From positions 496,001-560,000 of the forward strand of contig NZ_SDWS01000002.1 of assembly GCF_004137245.1 (NCBI RefSeq): 64,000 nucleotides of DNA, read 5' to 3'. This DNA comes from Nocardioides glacieisoli (lineage in GTDB: Bacteria; Actinomycetota; Actinomycetes; Propionibacteriales; Nocardioidaceae). A model generated the notes under the pieces. The model was not told the origin of the DNA and did not search any database. It saw nothing but the letters and a program-made list of their open reading frames with translations. How positions within the stretch are numbered: position 1 is the first letter of the stretch; each line of letters starts with the position of its first letter. A program made the translations under genes and the position numbers. Below, one piece after another: positions 17,096 through 23,859 of this stretch.

Positions 17096-17737
17096 ATGGC
17101 CGACCCGATCCGCGTGTACCTCCTCGACGACCACGACGTCGTACGCCAGGGACTACGGTTCCTCCTCGAGCAGCAGGACGACATCGAGGTGGTCGGTGAG
17201 TCCGCCAGCGCCGTGGAGGCGACGGCGCGCATCCCCGCCCTGCGACCCGACGTCGCCGTCCTCGACGCGCGACTGCCCGACGGCTCGGGCATCGAGGTGT
17301 GCCGCGCGGTCCGGGCGGTGGACCCGTCGATCAACGCCCTGATCCTGACGTCGTACGACGACGACGAGGCGTTGTTCGCCGCGATCATGGCCGGTGCGTC
17401 GGGCTACGTGCTCAAGGAGATCCGCAGCTCCGACCTGGTCACCGCGGTGCGCCACGTGGCCGCCGGCAAGTCGCTCATCGACCCGGCGATGACCGCCACC
17501 GTCCTGGACCGGATCCGCAACGGCCCCGGCACGCCCGACGAGCTGGCGTCCCTCACCGACCAGGAGCGGATCCTGCTCGGCCACATCGCCGAGGGTCTCA
17601 CCAACCGCCAGATCGCCGAGCAGATGTTCCTCGCGGAGAAGACGGTCAAGAACTACGTGTCCAGCATCCTGGCCAAGCTCGGCCTCGAGCGGCGCACGCA
17701 GGCGGCGGTCCTCGCCTCCAAGCTCCTCCGGGACTGA
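17096..17737 (+). CDS. DosR/DevR-like response regulator (NarL/LuxR family)
   Basis: A 213-residue response regulator. The receiver domain has acidic pocket DDHD (11-14), phospho-acceptor D57 (VAVLDARLPDGSG), T85 and K107 (GYVLKEI). The C-terminal LuxR-type HTH (about 153-208) reads LTDQERILLGHIAEGLTNRQ then IAEQMFLAEKTVKNYVSSIL and AKLGLERRTQAA, very like mycobacterial DosR/DevR, the hypoxia/NO dormancy regulator. The cognate kinase, DoxX and PPOX genes nearby, and DosR-type palindromes in front of two of them, support this. The ATG at 17096 has a TGCAAT box 6 nt upstream. Confidence 0.92.
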   Translation: MADPIRVYLLDDHDVVRQGLRFLLEQQDDIEVVGESASAVEATARIPALRPDVAVLDARLPDGSGIEVCRAVRAVDPSINALILTSYDDDEALFAAIMAGASGYVLKEIRSSDLVTAVRHVAAGKSLIDPAMTATVLDRIRNGPGTPDELASLTDQERILLGHIAEGLTNRQIAEQMFLAEKTVKNYVSSILAKLGLERRTQAAVLASKLLRD

Positions 17738-17755
17738 GGGGGACCTTGGTCCCCC
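17738..17755 (+). promoter_or_regulatory. DosR box 1 (GGGGGACC-TT-GGTCCCCC) upstream of doxX
   Basis: A perfect 8+8 palindrome. Its core GGGACCTTGGTCCC matches the mycobacterial DosR-box pattern GGGACnnnnGTCCC. It begins right after the response-regulator stop and lies ~95 nt before the DoxX start. Confidence 0.7.
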
Positions 17756-17762
17756 CGGACTG

Positions 17763-17776
17763 GGGACCGGCGACCC
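17763..17776 (+). promoter_or_regulatory. DosR box 2 (weaker, GGGACCGGCGACCC)
   Basis: Matches GGGACnnnnGTCCC with one mismatch, centred ~23 bp after box 1. Tandem sites at about two helical turns are common in DosR-controlled promoters. Confidence 0.5.
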
Positions 17777-17850
17777 TGACCCCCCGGCCCCGTTCGCGCG
17801 ACTCTGGTGGTGACCCAGCAAGAACACACACCACAGAAGGAGTGATGGCG

Positions 17851-18435
17851 ATGAGCGTCATCCATGGCCACCAGCACGAGGCCGACACGCACGTCAACGA
17901 CCACGACGACCGAGGCCCCTGGTTCGACCGGGCCCTGGCCACCCTGCGGATCGCCTTCGGCATCACCTTCCTGTGGGCGTTCCTCGACAAGCTCCTCGCC
18001 CTGGGCTTCCACACCGGCTACGACCAGGAAGGCAACCTGGACCGGTTCGGCCCCGCTGCCTGGATCAACGGCGGCAGCCCGACCGAGGGATTCCTCGCCT
18101 TCGGCGTCCCGGAGAACAACCCGTTCAAGGGCTTCTTCAACGGCATGGCCGACATGGTCCTCGTCGAGTACCTGTTCATGTTCGGCCTGCTCGGCATCGG
18201 CGTGAGCCTTCTGCTCGGTGTGGCGATGCGGATCGGAACCGCGGCCGGCGCGCTGATGTACGCGTTCATGTACGCCGCAGTCCTCCCGCTGGAGAACAAC
18301 CCGGTCGTCGACGACCACCTCGTCGGCGTGATCGTGATGGCGGTCCTCGCCCTGGGTGCGGCCGGCACCACGTGGGGGCTGGGTCACTGGTGGAACCGTG
18401 TGGGCGTCGTGGAGAACCACCCCGTCCTGCGGTGA
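17851..18435 (+). CDS. DoxX-family membrane protein, likely DosR-controlled
   Basis: A 194-residue membrane protein of the DoxX superfamily. A His/Asp-rich cytoplasmic N-terminus (HGHQHEADTHVNDHDD) precedes four hydrophobic segments: ALATLRIAFGITFLWAFLDK, the pair VEYLFMFGLLGIGVSLLLGV and GTAAGALMYAFMYAAVLPL, and LVGVIVMAVLALGAAGTTWG. DoxX relatives are quinone-linked or redox-associated membrane proteins. The two DosR boxes upstream suggest induction under low oxygen or NO. The ATG at 17851 is preferred over 17845 because AAGGAG is 8 nt away (2 nt for the other). Confidence 0.85.
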   Translation: MSVIHGHQHEADTHVNDHDDRGPWFDRALATLRIAFGITFLWAFLDKLLALGFHTGYDQEGNLDRFGPAAWINGGSPTEGFLAFGVPENNPFKGFFNGMADMVLVEYLFMFGLLGIGVSLLLGVAMRIGTAAGALMYAFMYAAVLPLENNPVVDDHLVGVIVMAVLALGAAGTTWGLGHWWNRVGVVENHPVLR

Positions 18436-18450
18436 CCAGCAGGCCCCGGA

Positions 18451-18483
18451 AGCCCGACGCTGCCCCCCGGCGTCGGGCTTTCC
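18451..18483 (+). terminator. Rho-independent terminator between doxX and the kinase gene
   Basis: A 10-bp stem AGCCCGACGC/GCGTCGGGCT with a 9-nt loop is followed by TTCCC. It separates two convergent genes. Confidence 0.75.
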
Positions 18484-18503
18484 CGCGTGTCAGGCCACCT
18501 GCC

Positions 18504-20072
18504 TCACCCGATCGGGACGCGCCACACGAGCACCGTGCCGCGGTCGCCGACGGGCGACACCGACAGGGTCCCGCCCAGGTCGCTCGCGCGGCGCCGCGCG
18601 TTGCGCAGCCCGCTCTCGCTGACCTCGTCGGGCAGCCCCACGCCGTCGTCGGCGACGCGCAGCTCCAGCAGGTCGGCGCCGACGACCACGTCGACCTCGC
18701 AGCCGTCGGCGAGCGCGTGCCGGGCGACGTTGGAGACGGCCTCGCGCAGCACCGCGAGCAGCTGGGCGCCGAGCGCCGGCGGCACGACGGTGTCGACCGG
18801 GCCGGTCGTGCGGACGACCGGGGTGAACCCCAGCACCGGGACGTACTCCTTCACCAGGCCGCGGACGCCGGCGCGCAGCGAGTCACCGCTGCGGTCCTGC
18901 AGCTCGAAGATCGTGCCGCGGATCGCCTTGATGGTGTCGTCGAGGTCGGCCACCGACCGGTCGAGCCGCTCGGCGACCGGGCCGTCGCCGGTCATCGCCG
19001 CCACGCCCTGCAGCTGGAGGCCGGTGGCGAAGAGCCGCTGGATGACGATGTCGTGGAGGTCGCGGGCGATCCGCTCGCGGTCGGAGATCAGCGCGAGCTC
19101 CTGGCGGTCGGCGAGCGCCTGCGTGCGGTCCAGCGACAGCGCCACCTGGTCGGCGAACCCGGCGAAGAGGTCGCGGTCCTGGACGTCGAGGAGATCGGCG
19201 TCGGGACGGGTCACGGCGACCAGTGCGGTCACCGGGGCGAGGTGCGAGCGCAGCGGCACCACCACGAGGGGGACGCCGTCCACCTCGACGGTCGACACCG
19301 CGGAGCCGGCCTCAACGGTCCGGCGGGCCTCCGCGAGGACGGCCAGCACCTCCTCGTCCGCAGCACCGGGCGCGACGCTCACCGTGTCGTGCTCCGGGCC
19401 GAGCGAGGACCACAGCGCCACCGCGACGGTCCGCGAGACCTGTCGCGCGGTCGACACGATCTGGAGCAGCGCGGTCGGCAGGGCGACCGGCGGCTGCAGC
19501 AGCTCGGCGAGCTCCGCCGACGCCTCGAGCCACTGCCGGCGTCGCTCGCTCAGCGCGAAGGAGCGGGCGTTGCTGATGACGTAGCCGGCCGTGCGTGCCA
19601 GCTCCTCGACGAGACCCTCGTCGGCCTCGGTGAACGGGCCGCCGCCGGCCTTCTCGGTGAGGTAGAGGTTGCCGAAGACGGTCCCGCGGATCCGCACGGG
19701 CATCCCCAGGAAGGACGTCATCGGCGGGTGGTTCGGCGGGAAGCCGACCGACGCGGGGTGGGCGTTGAGGTCGGTCAGCCGGAGACCCGACGGGTCGTCG
19801 ATGATCACGCCGAGGATCCCGCGGCCGCGAGGCAGGTGCCCGATCTGTTCGCGGGCCCGCTCGTCGATGCCGGTCGTGACGAACTCGACGAGCTCGCCGC
19901 CCTCGCGCCCGAGCACCCCGAGCGCGCCGTAGCGGGCGCCGGTCAGGGAGGTGGCGGCCTCGACGATGCGGGTGAGCACGCTGGCCAGGTCGAGGTCGCT
20001 GGAGATGGCGGTCACCGCCTCCAGCAGGAGGCGCGCGTCGGCGCCGAGGTCCGGGCTCGGGGTACGGGTCAC
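18504..20072 (-). CDS. DosS/DevS-like GAF-domain sensor histidine kinase
   Basis: A 522-residue soluble sensor kinase. The first GAF domain (about 15-170) contains HPASVGFPPNHPPMTSFLG, the segment that in mycobacterial DevS carries the heme-binding His; H115 occupies that place. A second GAF domain spans about 180-320. HisKA_3 has phospho-acceptor H340 (RERIARDLHDIVIQRLFATG), and the HATPase shows REAVSNVARHALA and DDGVGLP (about 420-520). It should sense O2/NO/CO or redox state and phosphorylate the DosR-like regulator encoded convergently. The GTG at 20072 is supported by a CACACT box 6 nt upstream. Confidence 0.9.
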   Translation of the reverse strand: MTRTPSPDLGADARLLLEAVTAISSDLDLASVLTRIVEAATSLTGARYGALGVLGREGGELVEFVTTGIDERAREQIGHLPRGRGILGVIIDDPSGLRLTDLNAHPASVGFPPNHPPMTSFLGMPVRIRGTVFGNLYLTEKAGGGPFTEADEGLVEELARTAGYVISNARSFALSERRRQWLEASAELAELLQPPVALPTALLQIVSTARQVSRTVAVALWSSLGPEHDTVSVAPGAADEEVLAVLAEARRTVEAGSAVSTVEVDGVPLVVVPLRSHLAPVTALVAVTRPDADLLDVQDRDLFAGFADQVALSLDRTQALADRQELALISDRERIARDLHDIVIQRLFATGLQLQGVAAMTGDGPVAERLDRSVADLDDTIKAIRGTIFELQDRSGDSLRAGVRGLVKEYVPVLGFTPVVRTTGPVDTVVPPALGAQLLAVLREAVSNVARHALADGCEVDVVVGADLLELRVADDGVGLPDEVSESGLRNARRRASDLGGTLSVSPVGDRGTVLVWRVPIG

Positions 20073-20107
20073 CGCCCCAGTGTGGACCCCGTGTCGACCC
20101 GCGTCCT

Positions 20108-20560
20108 TCAGGCGAGGCGACGCACGGGCAGGTGCTCCCACGGGTCCCACCCGCCGCCGAGCTGGCGGCCGGTGACCTCGGTCCACGGGATGCGGACGAC
20201 GAGGTGGCGCTGCCCCTCGGCCCACGGCCGGGGCTGCCACGACCGTGCCATCCGGTCGAGCTCCTCGTGGTCCTGGACGAACGATGCGCGGCCGCGGACG
20301 ACCACGCTCCAGCCGCGCTTCTGCTCGTGGTCGAACTGGTCGACCTCGAAGCACACCTGGGCGTCGCGTCCGTAGGTGCCGAGCAGGCTGTAGGCGGTCG
20401 TGCGGACCAGCACCGACTCCTGGCCGTCGTAGGAGTCGACCGCGTAGTTCACCGGGATGATGTGCGGGCCGTCGGGGGTGCCGAGCGCCACCCGACCGGC
20501 GACGCCGGCCTTCAGCAGGCGCGAGCAGTCGTCGCGGGACAGGTCGTACGACATGGGCAT
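20108..20560 (-). CDS. Pyridoxamine 5'-phosphate oxidase-fold flavoprotein
   Basis: A 150-residue split-barrel protein of the PPOX superfamily. LLKAGVAGRVALGTPDGPHI is followed by IPVNYAVD, then the flavin-binding middle VLVRTTAYSLLGTYGRDAQV, CFEVDQFD and GWSVVVRGRASFV. Relatives use FMN or F420 or bind heme. Genes of this kind belong to mycobacterial dormancy regulons. A DosR-like palindrome ~55 nt upstream and the adjacent DosS-like gene support the same role here. The start is ATG 20560 or the in-frame ATG 20554. Confidence 0.85.
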   Translation of the reverse strand: MPMSYDLSRDDCSRLLKAGVAGRVALGTPDGPHIIPVNYAVDSYDGQESVLVRTTAYSLLGTYGRDAQVCFEVDQFDHEQKRGWSVVVRGRASFVQDHEELDRMARSWQPRPWAEGQRHLVVRIPWTEVTGRQLGGGWDPWEHLPVRRLA

Positions 20561-20613
20561 GGGTCCTCCTCGAGCTGGACTCCCAGCCTCCCTCCGCCCT
20601 GCGCCCGCGGGCA

Positions 20614-20627
20614 GGGCCGAAGGTCCC
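20614..20627 (-). promoter_or_regulatory. DosR-like box upstream of the PPOX gene
   Basis: On the minus strand GGGACCTTCGGCCC matches GGGACnnnnGTCCC with one mismatch, 54 nt upstream of the ATG at 20560. Confidence 0.5.
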
Positions 20628-20641
20628 GGACCCGATGGCCC

Positions 20642-21577
20642 CTACGGACCCTGGTTGGTGATCAGCCCGCCCGTGGTCGGCTGGTAGGGGTTGAGCCCGT
20701 GGTCGATGGCGTACTGCTTGAGGTAGCCCTCCTGGCCGAGCACCTTGATCCGCTCGGCGATCTTGGCGGCCTCGGCCTTCTCGACCTCGATCTGCGCCTG
20801 CGCGGCCTTCACCTGGGCGGCGGCCTCGGCCTCCCTCGCCTTGGCGCGGGCGACGGCCTCCTGCTGCGCCACGAGTGCGGCCTTGACCGACTCCGGCGGC
20901 ACCGGCTTCTGCAGCGTGATCGCGAAGTCGGTGAAGAACTCCTCCTCGCCGTCGATCTGGCGGCCCACCAGCTCGGGCATCTGCTCCAGCACCTCCTGCT
21001 CCCACTGCGCCTTGACGGCGGGGTCGGTGTAGAGCTCGGTGTAGGTGTAGTTCTGGCTGGCGCGGTCGATCGCCGTCTCCAGGGGCCGGCTGATGTAGAC
21101 GCTCAGCATCTGCAGCCACCCGGCCGAGCCGTTGCCGTCGGTGGTGTCCATGTAGGCGGCGTAGCGGTTGCCGATGAGGTCGTGGAACTTCTGGAGCGTG
21201 TTGCAGTCGGTGTTGAGCAGGAAGGCCGCGACGCCGTCGACGCTCATCTCGATGCCGTCCTTGCTGACGAACGTCACCATCGGCCGGTCGCCGCCCTCGC
21301 CGAAGACGTAGTTGCGCTGGCTCTTGGGGTACGAGTAGTGCTTGTCGCCCGGGCCGTCCCAGGCCCGCGTCGAGCTCGACACGCAGTCCTTGAAGCGCCG
21401 CGGCGTGAAGGCGCCGTCGCTGTAGTGCAGCGCCACCTGGTCGGGGCCGGTCGACACGGTCGTCGGCCGGACGAAGACCAGCACGCCGATCGCGAGGATC
21501 AGGAGCAGGAGGAACCCGCCCGACGCCTTCTTCAGTGCACCGGCGCGGCTGGCGATCTTGTTCGCAGTGGTCGACAT
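20642..21577 (-). CDS. SPFH/Band-7 domain membrane protein
   Basis: A 311-residue membrane-anchored protein. One N-terminal transmembrane helix (GGFLLLLILAIGVLVFV) leads into an SPFH/prohibitin-like domain (STGPDQVALHYSDGAFTPRR, MVTFVSKDGIEMSVDGVAAF, ISRPLETAIDRASQNYTYTE). A long Ala/Glu/Lys coiled coil follows (QQEAVARAKAREAEAAAQVK to EKAEAAKIAERIKVL) and a short tail. SPFH proteins form ring scaffolds that organise membranes or proteases. It is the second gene of a two-gene unit with the small membrane protein at 21586-21840 and is divergent from the AAA+/VWA operon. Confidence 0.85.
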   Translation of the reverse strand: MSTTANKIASRAGALKKASGGFLLLLILAIGVLVFVRPTTVSTGPDQVALHYSDGAFTPRRFKDCVSSSTRAWDGPGDKHYSYPKSQRNYVFGEGGDRPMVTFVSKDGIEMSVDGVAAFLLNTDCNTLQKFHDLIGNRYAAYMDTTDGNGSAGWLQMLSVYISRPLETAIDRASQNYTYTELYTDPAVKAQWEQEVLEQMPELVGRQIDGEEEFFTDFAITLQKPVPPESVKAALVAQQEAVARAKAREAEAAAQVKAAQAQIEVEKAEAAKIAERIKVLGQEGYLKQYAIDHGLNPYQPTTGGLITNQGP

Positions 21578-21585
21578 CGGGGTCC

Positions 21586-21840
21586 TCAGGCGTCGGGGCC
21601 GGACAGCCGGCGGTGGTGGGTGGTGATCTCGTCGATGATGATCGTGGAGAGCTCGGGGGCGACGTCGCGGTGCTGCCAGGCCAGCTCGCGCAGCTGCTCG
21701 ATGAACGCGTCGCGCTCGGCGAGCTCGCGCGGAGCGGCAGCCGGGGCCACCACGGGCGTCGGACCGCCGACCGACATCCGCCCGGCCCAGAAGGCCACGC
21801 CGACCAGCACGAGGAAGAGCGGGAGCAGGAGCGAGGTCAT
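21586..21840 (-). CDS. Small single-span membrane protein of unknown function
   Basis: An 84-residue protein. Residues 1-20 form one hydrophobic helix (MTSLLLPLFLVLVGVAFWAG). A Pro/Ala linker follows and then an amphipathic C-terminus (ERDAFIEQLRELAWQHRDVA). No family was recognised. It lies 8 nt upstream of the SPFH gene in the same direction, so the two are likely co-translated and may interact. The ATG at 21840 has a CAGGAT -10-like box 6 nt upstream. It is divergent from the AAA+ operon. Confidence 0.7.
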   Translation of the reverse strand: MTSLLLPLFLVLVGVAFWAGRMSVGGPTPVVAPAAAPRELAERDAFIEQLRELAWQHRDVAPELSTIIIDEITTHHRRLSGPDA

Positions 21841-21932
21841 GCGCGCATCCTGCCCTGTCGCAGGCCGCTGAACCCTCGTTTCCTCAGTGGTCCAGAGCAG
21901 CTTCGAGCGCACTCGACGTTGACGGCCCGGTC

Positions 21933-21938
21933 TAGCGT
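21933..21938 (+). promoter_or_regulatory. -10 box of the leaderless AAA+ operon
   Basis: TAGCGT ends 6 nt before the GTG at 21945. Confidence 0.5.
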
Positions 21939-21944
21939 GGAAGC

Positions 21945-23345
21945 GTGACCGACCCGAACACCCAGCACCCCGAAGCAAGCACCCTCGGCCAGCTCCGCGC
22001 CAGCGGCCACGAGCTGAAGACCCTCCGTCAGGAGCTCCGCGACAACCTGCTGGCCAGGCTGCGCGCCGGCGAGGACCCGTGGCCCGGTCTGCACGGCTTC
22101 GCCGAGACCGTCGTCCCGCAGGTCGAGCGCGCCCTGCTGGCCGGCCACGACATCGTGCTGCTCGGCGAGCGCGGCCAGGGCAAGACCCGGCTGCTGCGCT
22201 CGCTGGTCGGCCTCCTCGACGAGTGGTCCCCGGTGATCTCCGGTTCCGAGCTCGGCGAGCACCCCTACGAGCCGATCACGGTGACGTCGCAGCAGGCGGC
22301 CGCGACCTACGGCGACGACCTGCGCATCTCGTGGCGCCACCGCGACGAGAGGTACGCCGAGAAGCTGGCGACGCCCGACACCTCGGTCGCCGACCTGATC
22401 GGCGACGTGGACCCGATGAAGGTGGCGGAGGGCCGTCACCTCGGCGACCCGGAGACCATCCACTTCGGGCTGATCCCGCGCAGCCACCGCGGCATCGTCG
22501 CCATCAACGAGCTGCCCGACCTCGCCGAGCGGATCCAGGTCGCGATGCTCAACGTGATGGAGGAGCGCGACATCCAGATCCGCGGCTACATCCTGCGGCT
22601 GCCACTCGACGTGCTGGTCGTGGCCAGCGCCAACCCCGAGGACTACACCAACCGCGGCCGGATCATCACCCCGCTCAAGGACCGGTTCGGTGCCGAGATC
22701 CGCACCCACTACCCCCGCGAGGTCGAGGAGGAGATGGCCGTCATCGTGCAGGAGGCCGACCTCGTCGCCGACGTGCCGGTGTACCTGCTCGAGGTGCTGG
22801 CCCGCTTCACCCGCAACCTCCGCGACTCCCAGGCCGTCGACCAGCGCTCGGGCGTCAGCGCCCGGTTCGCGATCGCCGGTGCCGAGACCATCGCGGCCGC
22901 GGCGCTGCACCGCGCGACCACGCAGGGCGAGGACGAGGCCGTCGCCCGGGTGGTCGACCTCGAGACCGCGGTCGACGTGCTCGGCGGCAAGATCGAGTTC
23001 GAGACGGGGGAGGAGGGTCGCGAGACCGAGGTGCTCACCCACCTGCTCCGCACGGCCGTCGCCGAGACCGTCCGCGCGCACCTCGCCGGCATCGACCTGC
23101 GGCTGCTCGTCGAGGCGATCGAGGAGGGGGCGATGGTCAGCACGGGTGCCCGCGTCGGCGCCCGTGACTTCCTCGCCGGCCTGCCGGTGCTGGGGGAGTC
23201 GGACCTCTACGACGCCGTGTGCGACCGGCTCGACGCGACCAACGACGGCGAGCGCGCCGCGGCCATCGAGCTCGCGCTGGAGGGCCTCTACCTCGCCCGC
23301 AGGATCGGCAAGGACACCGACGCCGGGGAGACCGTCTATGGGTGA
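21945..23345 (+). CDS. MoxR/magnesium-chelatase ChlI-like AAA+ ATPase
   Basis: A 466-residue AAA+ ATPase. Walker A is GERGQGKT (74-81), Walker B GIVAINEL (183-190), sensor 1 N230 (VVASANPEDYTNRGRI), followed by the arginine-finger region LKDRFGAEIRTHYP. The C-terminal half is a long helical lid. It is related to ChlI/BchI and MoxR ATPases, which pair with VWA-domain partners to remodel or metallate client proteins; the VWA partner is two genes downstream. A mycobacterial pair (Rv0959/Rv0958 type) seems similar from memory. It overlaps the GNAT gene by 8 nt. Confidence 0.88.
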   Translation: MTDPNTQHPEASTLGQLRASGHELKTLRQELRDNLLARLRAGEDPWPGLHGFAETVVPQVERALLAGHDIVLLGERGQGKTRLLRSLVGLLDEWSPVISGSELGEHPYEPITVTSQQAAATYGDDLRISWRHRDERYAEKLATPDTSVADLIGDVDPMKVAEGRHLGDPETIHFGLIPRSHRGIVAINELPDLAERIQVAMLNVMEERDIQIRGYILRLPLDVLVVASANPEDYTNRGRIITPLKDRFGAEIRTHYPREVEEEMAVIVQEADLVADVPVYLLEVLARFTRNLRDSQAVDQRSGVSARFAIAGAETIAAAALHRATTQGEDEAVARVVDLETAVDVLGGKIEFETGEEGRETEVLTHLLRTAVAETVRAHLAGIDLRLLVEAIEEGAMVSTGARVGARDFLAGLPVLGESDLYDAVCDRLDATNDGERAAAIELALEGLYLARRIGKDTDAGETVYG

Positions 23346-23859
23346 TCCGGTGATCACCCTGCGGCCCGCCGTCCACGAGGACATCCCCGCCTTCGTGGCG
23401 CTCGGCCGCGCCGTCGTGCCACCGACCTACGGCCCGATCGACGCGGCGTACGCCCAGCGGATGATCGACGAGTGGTGGACGCCGGACGTGTTCACCCGGT
23501 CGATGCAGACCAACGCCCACCTCGTCGCCGAGGTCAGTGGCGAGATGGGCGCGGAGGTCGTGGCGCTGGCGACGATCGGCCGGTTGGCGCAGTCCTACCG
23601 GGAGTTCCCGCACGTCGCCGGTGACCGCGAGGTGATGTGGAAGCTCTACGTCCACCCCGACCACCACGGCCGCGGGATCGGCAGCCGGCTGCTCGCCGAG
23701 GTCGAGTCGAGGGTCGAGGGCGACGAGCTGTGGCTCGAGGTCGTCGAGGGCAACGAGCAGGCCTTCGGCTTCTACCGCTCGAAGGGCTTCGTCGAGGTCG
23801 AGCGCGTGCCGGACCCCGCGTGGCCCGACGACGTCTGGATGAGGAAGGTGCTGCGATGA
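23338..23859 (+). CDS. GNAT family N-acetyltransferase
   Basis: A 173-residue acetyltransferase. The acetyl-CoA site is VMWKLYVHPDHHGRGIGSRL (the Q/RxxGxG/A motif reads HGRGIG). The fold is completed by LWLEVVEGNEQAFGFYRSKG and FVEVERV. The start overlaps the AAA+ gene's stop by 8 nt, and its stop overlaps the VWA gene's ATG (ATGA). This places an acetyltransferase translationally between the ATPase and its VWA partner. The substrate is unknown; a role in modifying the ATPase/VWA complex is speculation. Confidence 0.88.
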   Translation: MGDPVITLRPAVHEDIPAFVALGRAVVPPTYGPIDAAYAQRMIDEWWTPDVFTRSMQTNAHLVAEVSGEMGAEVVALATIGRLAQSYREFPHVAGDREVMWKLYVHPDHHGRGIGSRLLAEVESRVEGDELWLEVVEGNEQAFGFYRSKGFVEVERVPDPAWPDDVWMRKVLR

